Assembly: GCA_022316685.1 (NCBI GenBank)
Contig: JAKJHU010000153.1
Location: 1 to 64,000 of the forward strand
Reading direction: 5' to 3'
Origin: Progne subis subis
Lineage: Eukaryota; Chordata; Aves; Passeriformes; Hirundinidae
DNA length: 64,000 bases
The notes under the pieces are model-generated. The model was not told where the DNA came from, made no database searches, and worked only from the letters and a program-made list of their open reading frames with translations. Made by a program: the position numbers and the translations under genes. This document shows, piece after piece, positions 22,849-33,612 of this stretch (positions are counted from its first letter, which is position 1; the number at the start of each line of letters is the position of its first letter).

Positions 22849-23554
22849 TGTCTTGGTTTGAAAAGACAGGTGTCTGCTAGGGAGAGGCAGGCCTCTCTAG
22901 GAATGGGGAATTCCAACCCCTTCCCTCCATGTTATTATAATTTGGAAGATTAAAAAAAACCCTTTTCAGTCAGAGCTATGGGGAAAGGAATAACAGTCCT
23001 TTACTAGTAAATATAACAGGACAGACAAATGACAACACCAATTATAATAATAATAAAACAGAACCAAGAACCCCGAGGAACTTTGTCTCACAAGTCCCAG
23101 GCAGTCTGATCTCTTGGGATCCCAAGAGCACCAAGCCGAAATGGTGGAAACTCCGGGGCTGATGGCTGGAAAGGGTGGATTGTCCCCAGCAGGCAGGGGG
23201 GTGTCCTGGCAGGCAAAGTGAGCAGCGCTGAAGAAGCCACAGTGGCTAGAACCAGCTGACCCAAAATCCAGCAGGGCAGGCAAGAAAACTCCGAATTCCT
23301 GGGCGCTCCAACAGATGACAGAATTCTCAGGACCGAACCCCTCTGTTAACCGTGGAATCCACGCAGCTACCAGTCGCCCCGGAAAACCAAGAGCCAAAAA
23401 GAACCCCCACCCTCAGCTCCCAGGAGCCTTCCCCTCCCACTAAACTAAGTGATCCACTCCTTTTGTACGGGTTAAGCACCCTTTAACTATCAGTATCTAG
23501 TCTCCTAGCAACTTATGGGGGGGAAAATTCCACAGGAAAACTTAACCCCCAACA
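22849..23554 (-). repeat. ERVL 5' LTR
   Basis: 706 bp, minus-strand start TGTTGGGGGTTAAG and end CAAACCAAGACA. Related over its length to the solo LTR at 860-2308 (minus the insert there). It is followed by the primer-site candidate and gag, which makes it the 5' LTR. The matching 3' LTR is not in place because the provirus is truncated near 17546. Confidence 0.85.
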
Positions 23555-24539
23555 GTAGAATAACCAAGTCAGGACCTGGGAATTGCTTTAGAAAAGAGAG
23601 GGACCTATCAGAGGGTTAGCTGGAATATCGGCATCTGTTTTGACCACTGAAAATTGTTGGCTATGACTTTGGGAAGTACCATATAAAATCCCTTGATTTC
23701 CTGTAGGTGGGTCTTTTTTCTTCTTTTCTTTGGCCAGAGAGACACAGGTAACATCGAGTTGAGCCTGCTGCTCCCCCCTTTTGGGGGGAGCTGTCCTGAG
23801 GCCTGGCCGGATTCCATAGGCTCCAGGGTGGGGGGCGGGAAGGAGAGGTCGCTGCTTTACAACGACTACTTTCTCTAAACTTCCCTGGAGCAGGGAGAGA
23901 TCTCTGCTGGGCCCTGATAAGAGCTATGGGCACCATTTAGGCTGAGGCCACCCTGATTTACACTGAGGGGTGGGCTGAGAGGGCATTTATGATCCTGCCT
24001 GTTTTGGGGGGTTTTTTGTAATTCCAGACTGCCTGGGTGCTCTGATCTCTGATGATTCTGTGTGAGTTCTTCGTCCTTCACCAGCGTGGCCTTGAACACC
24101 TAACACCATGAGCTACAGAGGGAGAGACAAAGACTCCAAGCAGATTTAACCCTTTCCTGGCAACATGAAGCTTCCAGAGCTTAGCCCTTCTCTGAGAGAG
24201 TAAGAAAGGACAGAGTGAACATAAAGAAAAAAACAGCATGAAGGCAGTAAAGCAAGAGTGAAAAGACTGTTAGGACAGAAAGTTGAAGAGTTGGTTGTTC
24301 CATTCTTACTTGAGCCATGGAAATGAACTTTATATTTAAATCATTCCTTTAAATCATGAGAAAGATAAGCATTTGAGGAGATGATTGTTTTGATTTATGT
24401 GTGAATTTGAGCAAAGGTGTTTGTGATAGACTAAGTAATATTAATCCTATAAGATGCTTGAACAGAGATAGAAGATGAGAAGCTCTCTGCGCCTGTGAAG
24501 AAGTGAGAGGATATCTCTGTGCCTTGAGATGAAGAATCC
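23555..24539. other. Unassigned DNA between ERVL and the next LTR
   Basis: No recognisable gene. Part of 24100-24539 may belong to the following LTR, whose 5' edge I could not place. Confidence 0.4.
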
Positions 24540-25041
24540 TTTGCTTTGGAGTTATTTATCTTTAAAAAGTGACACCCCAGTAAGCAAAAGTATAAGACCC
24601 ATGACCCATAAGCAGCTTGAGAAACTGCTAATGGGAGGAGTTACAAAGGCAGGTTTCTCCAGGCGGTTGTTTTTTTGACAGTTAAAAAACCCACAAGAGA
24701 ACAGTTCTAGATTGTCAGTGGGATCCATGACTCTAAGAGAGACTCTTCCCCTAAAGAATTGATGAAAGACTGTTGTCAGATAGTGAAACTGACTGAAAAT
24801 TACAAGTTTTGTCTCTTTATGTTGTTTTGTAAGAAAGTGAACAGTTTGTAAGGGGAGGGAAGAGTGTTTTTGAAGTTTCATTCTTAGGTTTTTTTTCCAA
24901 CTTTCTATTCTTTTAGTGTGTGTTAATAAAACTATTTGTTCATTTTTAAGGTTGAGCCTGCTTTGTTTTTCTCCTAGTCTCTCTCCCATAGAAAAAGAGT
25001 GAATACTAAGACCAGAACTTAGTGAACGTGAAACCACTACA
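24540..25041 (+). repeat. 5' LTR of an otherwise missing ERV (start approximate)
   Basis: The right edge is clear: AATAAA at about 24926, then a U5-like block ending GTGAAACCACTACA at 25041, directly followed by spacer TTAAT and a primer site. The left edge is uncertain and may lie as far left as about 24100, as no target duplication was found. An antisense frame of 161 codons (24552-25037) is a by-product of the LTR sequence. Confidence 0.65.
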
Positions 25042-25046
25042 TTAAT

Positions 25047-25069
25047 TGGTGTTTCTGCCTGGTTTCGAA
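25047..25069 (+). promoter_or_regulatory. Primer binding site, tRNA-Val type
   Basis: Starting at 25047 the sequence is TGGTGTTTCTGCCTGGTTTC followed by GAA. It matches the complement of the tRNA-Val 3' end at 21 of 23 positions, 5 nt after the LTR end. This shows the preceding LTR is a 5' LTR, yet no gag or pol follows. Confidence 0.75.
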
Positions 25070-25179
25070 ATTAAAACTATTACAGTCACAGAGGCTGAGC
25101 CAAAAGGGGGAGAGCCTGGCTTGGGAGGGAGGCAGCAGGATCATGGAGTCCAGGCCCTGGCCCTGCACAGACAGCCCTA

Positions 25180-25873
25180 CACTGGCAGCCTGGGCATTCC
25201 CGGGAGCGGTGTTCAAAGACTCCTGGAGCTGCGGCAGCCTCGCAGCTGTGACCATTCCCTGGGGAGCCTGGTGAGTGGCCGAGCCCCCTGTAGGGGAAGA
25301 AGCTTTTGCTGTTCTCCAGCCCGCAGCTGGCCTGGCCCAGCCCAGCCCCAGCCATTCCCTCAGCTGCAGTCCCTGCTGGCCCCAGGGCAGAAGTCTTAGC
25401 TACCCCTGCTGCTGTCCCACGGCAGGAGGCGCAGACCCCGGGAGCTCTCAGGTCCGTCTGCTGGCTGTGGACGAAGTGAGCCAGTGCCAGCAGTGCTCTG
25501 GGGAAAGGCCCCAGCCTCGGCTTGGAGCCAGGCTGGTGGAACAAGGAGCAAATGAACTTGCAGCTTGTGGGCCAGAGCAGGGAAGAGTAGGCAGTGCTGG
25601 CTGGGAGAGCCTCTTGGCAAGGGCCTGCAGGACCAGGACACAGGCAATGGCTGGACGCTGCTTGGAGGCAAGGTGAGCTGGGATGTGGGGATGGACTTGT
25701 TCCCTGGGAGGGCGGTGGGGCCCTGGGCCAGAATGGGTGGAAAAGCTGGGGCTGCCCTGGAGTGGCTGGAAGTGTGCAAGGGCTGGTTGCCAGGGACTTG
25801 GTGGCCAGAAGACATGGCATGATCTGGTGTGGTGTGGCATGGAGCAGTGTAATGTGGGGATTGCAGTGGGAGG
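25180..25873 (-). repeat. GC-rich segment, copy 2 of an inverted pair
   Basis: Inverted partner of 16272-16968. Homology starts near GCAATCC at 25870 on the minus strand and fades near 25180, about 110 bp right of the tRNA-Val primer site. As in copy 1, several frames are open on the CCA-rich strand. Those frames extend into the adjacent purine microsatellite and LTR and have no recognisable protein. Confidence 0.75.
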
Positions 25874-26384
25874 GGTAGGGTTGGCAATGGGGGAATGGGG
25901 TGTTTTGGGCTGTTGGAGTAGAGGGTGGGCAAGCAAGAGGCAGTTTTGGGAGGGTGCTGGTGCTTGTAGCAATTGTGTAGCAGGGCTGAGGTGGAGAGGA
26001 GAGTGTTTGGGAGATTAAGGGCAGCTGGTTCCAAGAAAGAGAGAAAGAAAGAAAGAACGAAAGAACAAAAGAAAGAACGAAAGAACGAAAGAAAGAAAGA
26101 AAGAAAGACAGGCTTTCTCCATTGGGATGAGAAGAGTCCTTCCACTAGGCTGTCCTCAAGCTGCTTGTGCAGCAGATGTGCCTGAGGAATGGTCATTGCT
26201 TGCAGTCTCCTGTGTTGTGTGTTAGTGCAGCTGAAAGTCCTGAAGGAAGGAGCAGCTCTGCTGGGGGCAGAGTGGTCTTTTTCTTGGTGGGTTTTGTTAT
26301 TGCTGGGTTCTTTTGTTTGTGTTTGTTCTTTTTTGAACTTTCCCTGTTGGCTCTGGGCAGAGCTCTGGAAGTGTGTCCTATGTG
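25874..26384. other. Unassigned DNA with a microsatellite
   Basis: GT-rich single-copy-looking sequence around the GAAA/GAAC microsatellite at 26036-26118. No gene seen. Confidence 0.4.
26036..26118. repeat. GAAA/GAAC microsatellite
   Basis: About 80 bp of alternating GAAA and GAAC tetranucleotide units; purine-only on the plus strand. Confidence 0.9.
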
Positions 26385-27045
26385 TGTCCTGGGGTGACTT
26401 TATGATGCTTGTATCCCCAGTCATATGTTCTGTTTTTGCTGTTATATTGAGTTCTGTGCCTTTAACACTGGTTCTAAGAGCGAGGAGAAGCATGGAGTGT
26501 TTTGAGAAAACTGCCTGACTCCTACACATTTCTCTCCGGACGGGGTGTTGGGCAGAGGCTAGGAGAGACTGCAGGACAGAGATTTATTTTTGCTTTTAGT
26601 TAGTTTCAGCTAGCTAGGGCAGAGAAGTTCCTTGGACTGGTTTTTTTTTCCATTTTCTTGGAACTGTGTAAACCTGCTCTGGACTGAAAAACACCCAGGG
26701 GAGCACTGGGGGCTGTACCTGCTGCCCACCGGGGCCTGGACCTCGGCATTTTCCAGCAGTGCCGGAGGGACTGGGACTGATCAGAGACAGAGAGAGAGCT
26801 GAGCTCCACCCACAGCAAGGACTTTCTCAATTTGCCATCTCACTCCAGAATGAGAGGTTTTATTGTTTCATATTATTCATTCTTTATACTGGTATGCACT
26901 TCGTTTGTTAAGTAAAATAGTTTTTTCCACTTTTCTCCAAAGAAGTTTTTTACCAGACCAGCTGGAGGGAGGGGCCATTTGGGTTTGCTTCCCAGAGGGA
27001 TCCCATTCAGGGGTTTTCTCCCAAATTTGTCCCTTAACCAGAACA
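26385..27045 (+). mobile_element. Solo LTR, related to the one at 42649-43302
   Basis: Starts TGTCCTGGGGTGACT and ends CTTAACCAGAACA. It shares the start, the block AGTTTTTTCCACTT...GAAGTTTTT and the TTTTCTCCCAAA end region with the LTR at 42649-43302. No retroviral interior follows or precedes it. I could not find a target duplication, so one edge may be off or altered. Confidence 0.7.
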
Positions 27046-27755
27046 AAGTATTAACCATCTAACAGGTGGAATGCAAGTTTGTCCATCCAGGCTTTACTCA
27101 TCACGCAGTTCTGGAGGTTTTGAGAGGGATTATCCCTCAGTTCCTGAGGAAAGCAGTTCTTGACTATACCAACTGCCAGACCAAATAGCGCTTGTTGAAA
27201 ATACTGTTTTCCTGCATGTTTGGTACATCTGCTTCCCCTGCATAAAAACAGATCTTTTAAGAGTTAAGTTTTGATAGAATTGAAGAGTTCTTTATATTGT
27301 TTCATGTTATTTTTGCCCATCCACTCAGGATGGTACAAGGAATGAGTTACTTGGAGTTACTGAGGGCACTCAGCTCTTTTTTGCAACTTGCAAAATGACT
27401 CGTGAGATGAGAGAGCAAATGTGTTTACACACATAGACAGCTACAACAGGCCTTTGCTGCATTTGGTAACTTAATAATTCAACTTATAATTATTTCCTCA
27501 TATATTTTTAGGCTGTGTTGAATGGAACCTGCAAAGAAAACATGGATTAATAATTCTGTGGTAACTTTACTTGTAAGGTGTTTCCCCATAGAGAAAAGAC
27601 AGTTGTAGATAGTGAGGAGTTTGTCTCCTCAAAAATTCTAATGCAAAAATTCATTTGGGGTATCGGTAAGTTGGATTGTAGCTGTTTTAAACTCTTACTC
27701 TAATTACTTTTTTTTAACCCTTCAAAATAATGACTGATTGATCAATTGATTGCAG
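27046..27755. other. Host DNA, intron-like, before glypican-like exon
   Basis: AT-rich DNA without open frames of note. It ends in a pyrimidine-rich stretch (TTACTTTTTTTTAACCC) and ATTGATTGCAG, which act as the splice acceptor of the next feature. Confidence 0.5.
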
Positions 27756-28441
27756 AAACCTTTGAAATGCTTCTCAGACTGGCTGAGAATTCACAAGCAC
27801 ACTTTACTGCAATGTGTGTACAAACAGCTGCTGAAGCTGCTGGGAACGTGCAGGAGTTTATCACAGATGTTGGACTCCTCCTATTCGGCACAGGTGTTAG
27901 CACAGAGGAATTTGTGAATGGATGTTTTGACACCCTGTTTGCAGTAGTGTCCAAGCCCGTGATTAACCCTGGCCCCACTGACAGTTCCCTGGAATGTGCG
28001 GATGCCTCCAGGTGGAGAGAAGAGACATTGGGCCCTTTGGCAGCCAAAAAGGTCACAGGACAAGTGGGAAGATCTCTCTCACCCAGCTGGACTTTCCCGT
28101 GGGCTCTGAATTTGGGGATTGAGGGGATCAATGCAACAGATCACCCACACTTCTCCACAGCCTGCAGCAGAGCTTTGCTGAGAATGCAGCACTGCCCACA
28201 CTGCCCGGGGCTGACGCTGAGCCAGCCCTGCATGGCCTGCTGCCCCAGCACCATGCCAGGCTGCCTGGCTGGCACAGCAGGAGTTGGTCCCCACTGGCAC
28301 AGCTTTATCCAGTGCCTGCAGGAGCTCTCAGGAGCCCTGAGCAGAGCACACGGCACTGAGCACGTGCTGCTGAACTTCCATTCCCTTGTTTGGGATGCTC
28401 TGCCACAGGCTCAGATCAACGGGGCAGAAGCATCTGAGCAG
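27756..28441 (+). pseudogene. Glypican-like exon (GPC5/GPC3 subfamily), damaged donor
   Basis: Glypicans are GPI-anchored heparan-sulfate proteoglycans of the cell surface that modulate Hedgehog, Wnt and FGF signals. This 686-bp stretch encodes about 228 residues without a stop and matches the large third exon of that family. Visible are ETFEMLLRLAEN, DVGLLLFG, STEEFVN, INPG-TDSSLE, ALNLGIEGINATDH, CSRALLRMQHCPHC, GLTL-QPCM, GCLAG and VLLNFHSLVWDA. The pattern is nearest to GPC5. The acceptor TTGATTGCAG is present, so it is not a processed copy. The donor reads CAG then GGAAGA, where GTAAGA is expected. Several residues normally conserved are altered. No neighbouring exons were recognised. 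It is either a relic of a duplicated gene or a fast-evolving paralogue. Confidence 0.75.
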
Positions 28442-31400
28442 GGAAGACGCCACTTTTATACACACTTGGGGCAAACTTGACCATAGGAAAAGTATCACTA
28501 GCAGCTATTCTTTGGCATTTTTATGGTGAGGAACGCGCTTGTATCTGAGTTTGGCTTTATTTGACTGGGCAATTTCTGGGAGCAGAAAAAATAGCTTTCA
28601 TGAACGTAAGAGAACAGTTTGATTGCTATCTTATGTGCACATCATGCTAAATGTAAACAATCCTCATTTTAGATACCAGTGGCCTGCCTTAAAGAACCGA
28701 TGACTTTGCATCCTTTATTACCATAAGCTTGTATCTTTCAGAGGAAGCAGCACAGTTCATTTGAACTAAGTCCTTCCTTACACTTCAGAGAAAAAAACAA
28801 GTTGTGTGAGAGCTCTGCTAGCTGTGAATGCCTGAAGTGAAGAATTTTACTACTCTGCAAAGTGCACACTGTTTAACTATACTTGAGGAAAAACAGTTAA
28901 TATACATGCTCATTTTGGAAGGTAAGTACCAGAATCTGAATTTTTCCTGTATTATATTGAATCCCCAGTATGTTTCATAATTGTATTTTTCTCTGTACTC
29001 TTTCATGCAGACTTCCCTGGCAGTGACATGTTCTGTGCTAAGTGCTGGACTGGAGAGCTTGGTTCGGGGAGATACCTTTAGTTTGATGGTACGCACGGGT
29101 CTAAAGAGGGTGTCCGGGTGTCCCTGTGCTCTGGCACCAGCTGAGGTGCAGCAGCGCTTCTAGGGCTGCCTGCAGACGTGCTGAGCTGAAGTTAAAGCAG
29201 CGCCTTCTGCTAGAGCAGCTGATTCCACCTCTGACAATGCACAACTTGGCCTAACAGAATCAATTGAGGTTTCTTCATTTCTTACTAAGACCCAGAGTCT
29301 GACAAAACGGCTTCTTCATCCTGCTGTGATCAGTGAATAACAGGGATCATTCCTACAAATTTCCCACTTTATCTGCTTTATACCTGCCAGCTACAGGAGC
29401 CATCATGTCCTACTGCTCAACTTCCTTGAGAAAAGCTGTCATTTCTTTGGAAAAGGGTTCTTCACTAACTCAAAAGTAGCTCACTGATGTCTCTCTAATT
29501 CCCAGGTTATTTCAGATCTACATTTAGATCAGATTTAGGGATATGCCCTGTTGCTCCTTTGATTTCTGTGGGATCTTCTTGGCCTACCATTTTCAGGAAG
29601 GAGCTAGAACAAGCAAGGAAAGGGTCAAGGGAAGGACTTGTGTGTCCTACTTCATCTCGGGTCATTTAATTTGAAAAATTTTAGATTTGGATTTTCAATG
29701 AATTTTCAGTGAATTATCATTGATCTAGACTTTAAAATCTCTCAGTACACTCATGTTTTCAACATGAAAGTTTTTACACACCAAAATAGTATCTTTCACT
29801 GAATTTTAGTAAAAAATAGTGGTTTTACTTAAAGAAAATTCCAGATTGATCCAAAAGAAAGTGCTTTTTTTTTTTTTTTTTCATACTCCTGAAAACTCCA
29901 AGCCTTCCTTCCCTCCTTCCTTCATTCAATGGAAGGAATACCAACATTTATTATGTCATGATATTTGTTGCCAATGTGTCTGTTTGAGGATCATGCATTT
30001 AGTAATGTTGCATTAAAATCACCTGATATAGAATCACTTCCCAACTTCCAAACCCACATACTTCATTTTTGACTCTAACTGCACCAGATCTAGACATCTC
30101 TTTCACCAACTTTCTCTGTTAGAATTGACCAGTCCTTCCTCTCTTTGATCACTAATTTGGTCAGATAAGACTAAAATGCAATGATCCCTTGCAATATGGT
30201 GATCTACTCAGTATATTTCAAATTTTCCCATTTATTAGGTATCAAGACTTAATTCTGACATGTAATAAATACAGTCTTTCAGCTTTAAGAGGAACATGAC
30301 ATGAATTCCATTGAAATTAGCTCATTAATATTTATCTTCAGAGTGGCTCATGAACTGTTTCAAGTTTAGATAAATAATTAATGCCTAGGTGATTAACAGA
30401 CGGGAAAAAATGATTGTGAGCAAGCAAATAATGCCTCGCTGAGGCACACAGCAGTCTCTGTAGTTTTAAAAGATAATTTAATTACATTTTGGGAGTTTTA
30501 AAGAAGCAAAGGGAGAAAAAAAAAATCTTTGTAAGTTTAGAAGTCTCATATATAATTATGCAAGTGTTAATGTGAGAATCTACAGAGTATCCTACCTAAT
30601 GATACATGTAGTTGTGCAGGTTTTTTATTCATTCATGGGTATGTTTGTGTAAATAACCTTATGGAAAGAATTTTTTATAATGCTTTGCAAGAATATTTAG
30701 ATTGGGTGTATACTCATGCTCTAAACTCTGTGAGCTGTGGAAAGAACACTAATGCCTATATAGTACGGTTTCCTCTTACACAACTCTTTTTTCATAGTAA
30801 TTTGCAACTTGTTCCCTGTTCTGCTTGGCTCAGCAGAGCTGTGCCACTCTGTCTTCATCTGGAATTTTTCTTTGCCTTTCTTCTTCCCATTCCAAAATCA
30901 CCTTTAATTCCTGCCTCCCACAGCTGTGCTGACTGACAAATAAGCGAAGCACCAGCTCATTGTCTCAGTACCTGTGCATTTTTTGATGCCATTCTGCAGA
31001 ACCGAGTGGAGATGTGGGGGCTCTGCAACTGTGAGATTTGTGGATTTCTGTATCTTCACACCTATGTATTCTGCTATGCTTCTGCTCCTGAAGCGTGTAT
31101 ATGTCCATTTATCTACTGCTATTGCTCCGGGCATAGCGTACCCTGTGCTTTTCAGCTGGAACAGAACTTTTTTAGCAAACATCCGGGTGAATGCTCCTGC
31201 AAATATAGCGTAATATAGGTTTAAGAGAGCTGCATCATACAAAACAAGAACAGGTTGCCTTATGAGGAGAATCTGAAGCAGATGGTCTGTAGTCCTTATG
31301 CACTGGATAACAGCTAACAGTGCCTGTTGTTACAGAGAACCTCGCACACTCATCCTGTGCTTCCTTTGTGCTCGGCCTGAGTTGCCACATGCTGCTCTCT

Positions 31401-31551
31401 GAGCTTGTGCATAGCCAAGGAAATGCCCATGGAGGGCCCTGTACAGCCTCATGAATGCACAGGAATTTTATGACACAATTAATCCTCCCATACATGCAAA
31501 AAGCCCAGACCCCACTAAAACACCATAAGAAACAAACACCCCCCCCCCCCC

Positions 31552-31585
<34 letters not shown>

Positions 31586-32987
31586 ACAAAAAACACAAAA
31601 AACCAAACCCAAGCAAACAGAAGGCCCATGGAAATTTGATCACAAATTATAATCGTTTCATGTCACCTCCATACTGTTATCCAAACGACTGTCAATGTTA
31701 AGACAGAAGGACAGAGAGAGATTTTAGCAAGATTGACAAAGTTCTGCTATGGATGGAGCCTGCCTGTAGAAGAGCCTGTTTCCACTGCCTGTGTGCATGG
31801 ATGGATGGCACAGCCCCGGGCCATGGCAGAGCAGCCTCCTGTGTCACCTACAGCGCCATTCAACAGCAGCTGAAGCCACTCTCACCCTGCATTGCCCAAG
31901 TGCTGCTCTGGCAGCGTCCTCAGCTCTCTCTTGCACCCCTTTCCCTGTGTGCTGTGCCCTGGCAGCTGAAAGCCGAGCTGCCTGAGAGAGAGTCTGTGCT
32001 CTGAGCCAGAGTTTGATGCTGCTCTTTGAAGACTTGTGCTGCCACACGCTGGGGAACCCGCAGGTGAGAGCTGCTACACTGCAGGGCAACAGAGGAGCTG
32101 AGAGGAGGGGAAAGGGCTCTGAGGTCAGGCCAGAGATGAAGGAAATGGGGAAAGGGAGAGGAGAGAAAACTCACAGGGCTTGATAGTTAAATCCTCTCTG
32201 CAAACTTTGCATACAAGTATTGAGCTCGAGTCCCAAAGGATGAATGGTGTCTGAGTTTATTATTAAATAAAAGAGGTGGAAAAGGATCTTGATTATTCAT
32301 TGATATTGTTGTCCATTGGCTATTCTGAGCACTGATGATTTGGGGACCTGAAGGAAAATGGAGTATGTGACCATGATACTAAAAGATACAAATACATATA
32401 AAAATACACAAATCAGAAGCACAATGGTAAAAAAAATAAAATTGAAGTATTCTGGCATTTCCTCATTTTGAAAGTGACAAAATCTGTGCTACAGGTTTGC
32501 TAAAATTCTTGTAGGTACTTTTATATGTAATGTAAGCCTACAGAAATTCAGAATGGGATTTTCAAAAGGACTATGTCTTCACCGTGTTCTAATAGTTTTC
32601 CAAACAGTTGGAGACAATGAATATATCAAAATTCTGGAAACTCTCAAGTCTTTTCTTCTTCGTCTAACCCTGAAAAAAAACTTAAGTTAATCATCTTTGG
32701 AAAAAAGGCATAATTATATTCTATTAAAGGAGACTTTTGTTGTGGGGTTTTTTTTAATCAATCTACTATGTCTAATGTCCAATTATGTCTGTTATTTGTA
32801 TTTATTATGTCTAATACTGGAAAGAACACAAGATCTTTCTTGTGGCACAGAATGGTAGCAGAAAGAAGAATTTAATAGACTGTATTTAGTGCTTCATTCT
32901 TCTTCCTGGTCATTTTTGCTGGAACTGACTAGCTGTAAACCGCCAGAATTGCTATAATAGAGTGATGTCCTCAAAGAGATTAAGAAG
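28442..32987. other. Host DNA without recognised genes
   Basis: AT-rich sequence with simple tracts: a T-run at about 29863-29882 and a C-run/A-run at 31540-31584. Frames in 30.9-31.2 kb (79 and 112 codons) and 31.75-32.1 kb are not recognisable. At 32063 the sequence CCGCAG followed by GTGAGA resembles a splice donor after a short open stretch, but I cannot support an exon. Confidence 0.4.
31540..31584. repeat. Poly-C then poly-A tract
   Basis: About 14 C followed by about 30 A. It may be a retroposon tail or a length-unstable tract; no element was recognised next to it. Confidence 0.8.
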
Positions 32988-33591
32988 TGATACATGACTT
33001 TAAAGAGTTAAGATTTTAGCTAAGGGTTAGAAGCAATTTATATTGATCAAAATGTAAGTTAGATTAGCAAATGGTAGGTTAATGATTATTAGATGCCCAA
33101 GCTAGAGCTAACTATTATATTATGAGCTTGTTTATAGAAAAAGTGGAGTAAGTGAACCGTCATAAGAACAGATTGAAACCAGTAAGAACAATGGCCAGCA
33201 CCTGGACTTGGTATCCATCAATCACGAAGCAGGGGACCTTGGACAGTGCCAGAGGGTCACAGAGACCTGATGAAGACTCTCCTGACTTCATCCTTTGAGA
33301 CCACTGACTCAATTCGAGACCACTGACCCAATTCAAGAGAAGAACTGCGCACACGTGAAGGACTGATAGCTTCATTTTAATAGAGAGCGGGGATGGGAGG
33401 TGCTGGGGTTATGCATATGTATTGTATGTAAGATGTTGGAAAATAAATAGAGAGCAAAGAGCCTTGTTCGGGGCGGCCACGCCTTTTGGAGATGATTCCC
33501 GTGCCGCCCGCCAGTGAATAAACATACCACTTTCTAACTTTAATCAGTTAGAGAGTCTTTGTCCGTGACTATATCGGTTTTCAATGACTCA
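32988..33591 (+). repeat. Provirus B 5' LTR
   Basis: Starts TGATACATGACTTTAAAG and ends CAATGACTCA, with AATAAA near 33442. Followed by spacer ATT and the primer site. Confidence 0.9.
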
Positions 33592-33594
33592 ATT

Positions 33595-33612
33595 TGGCGA
33601 GCCAGCCAGGAG
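33595..33612 (+). promoter_or_regulatory. Provirus B primer binding site, tRNA-Arg
   Basis: TGGCGAGCCAGCCAGGAG is a perfect 18-nt complement of a tRNA-Arg 3' end (CTCCTGGCTGGCTCGCCA). Confidence 0.85.

Larger units (their letters stand above)
17546..23554 (-). mobile_element. ERVL-type provirus, 3'-truncated
   Basis: On the minus strand: 5' LTR (22849-23554), primer-site candidate, gag-like frames (20631-22823), protease, RT, RNase H and integrase down to about 17546, where it breaks off in the integrase core against the minisatellite. There is no env and no 3' LTR. Pol motifs (YIDD in RT; integrase with H-x4-H and C-x2-C) and LTR similarity to the solo LTR with a 5-bp duplication at 855-2313 fit the ERVL group, which lacks env. 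A solo LTR of another family sits inside gag (21301-21701). Confidence 0.85.

Noticed and set aside
24552..25037. A 161-codon minus-strand frame
   Set aside because: It lies antisense to a recognisable LTR with AATAAA and a following primer site on the plus strand; no protein similarity seen.
25396..26529. A 377-codon minus-strand frame
   Set aside because: It runs through an LTR, a GAAA-type microsatellite (read as S/F/L repeats) and the GC-rich duplicate, so it is a composite chance frame.
30904..31242. Cysteine-rich short frames as a host gene
   Set aside because: Frames of 70-112 codons on both strands without recognisable domains or a clear exon structure.
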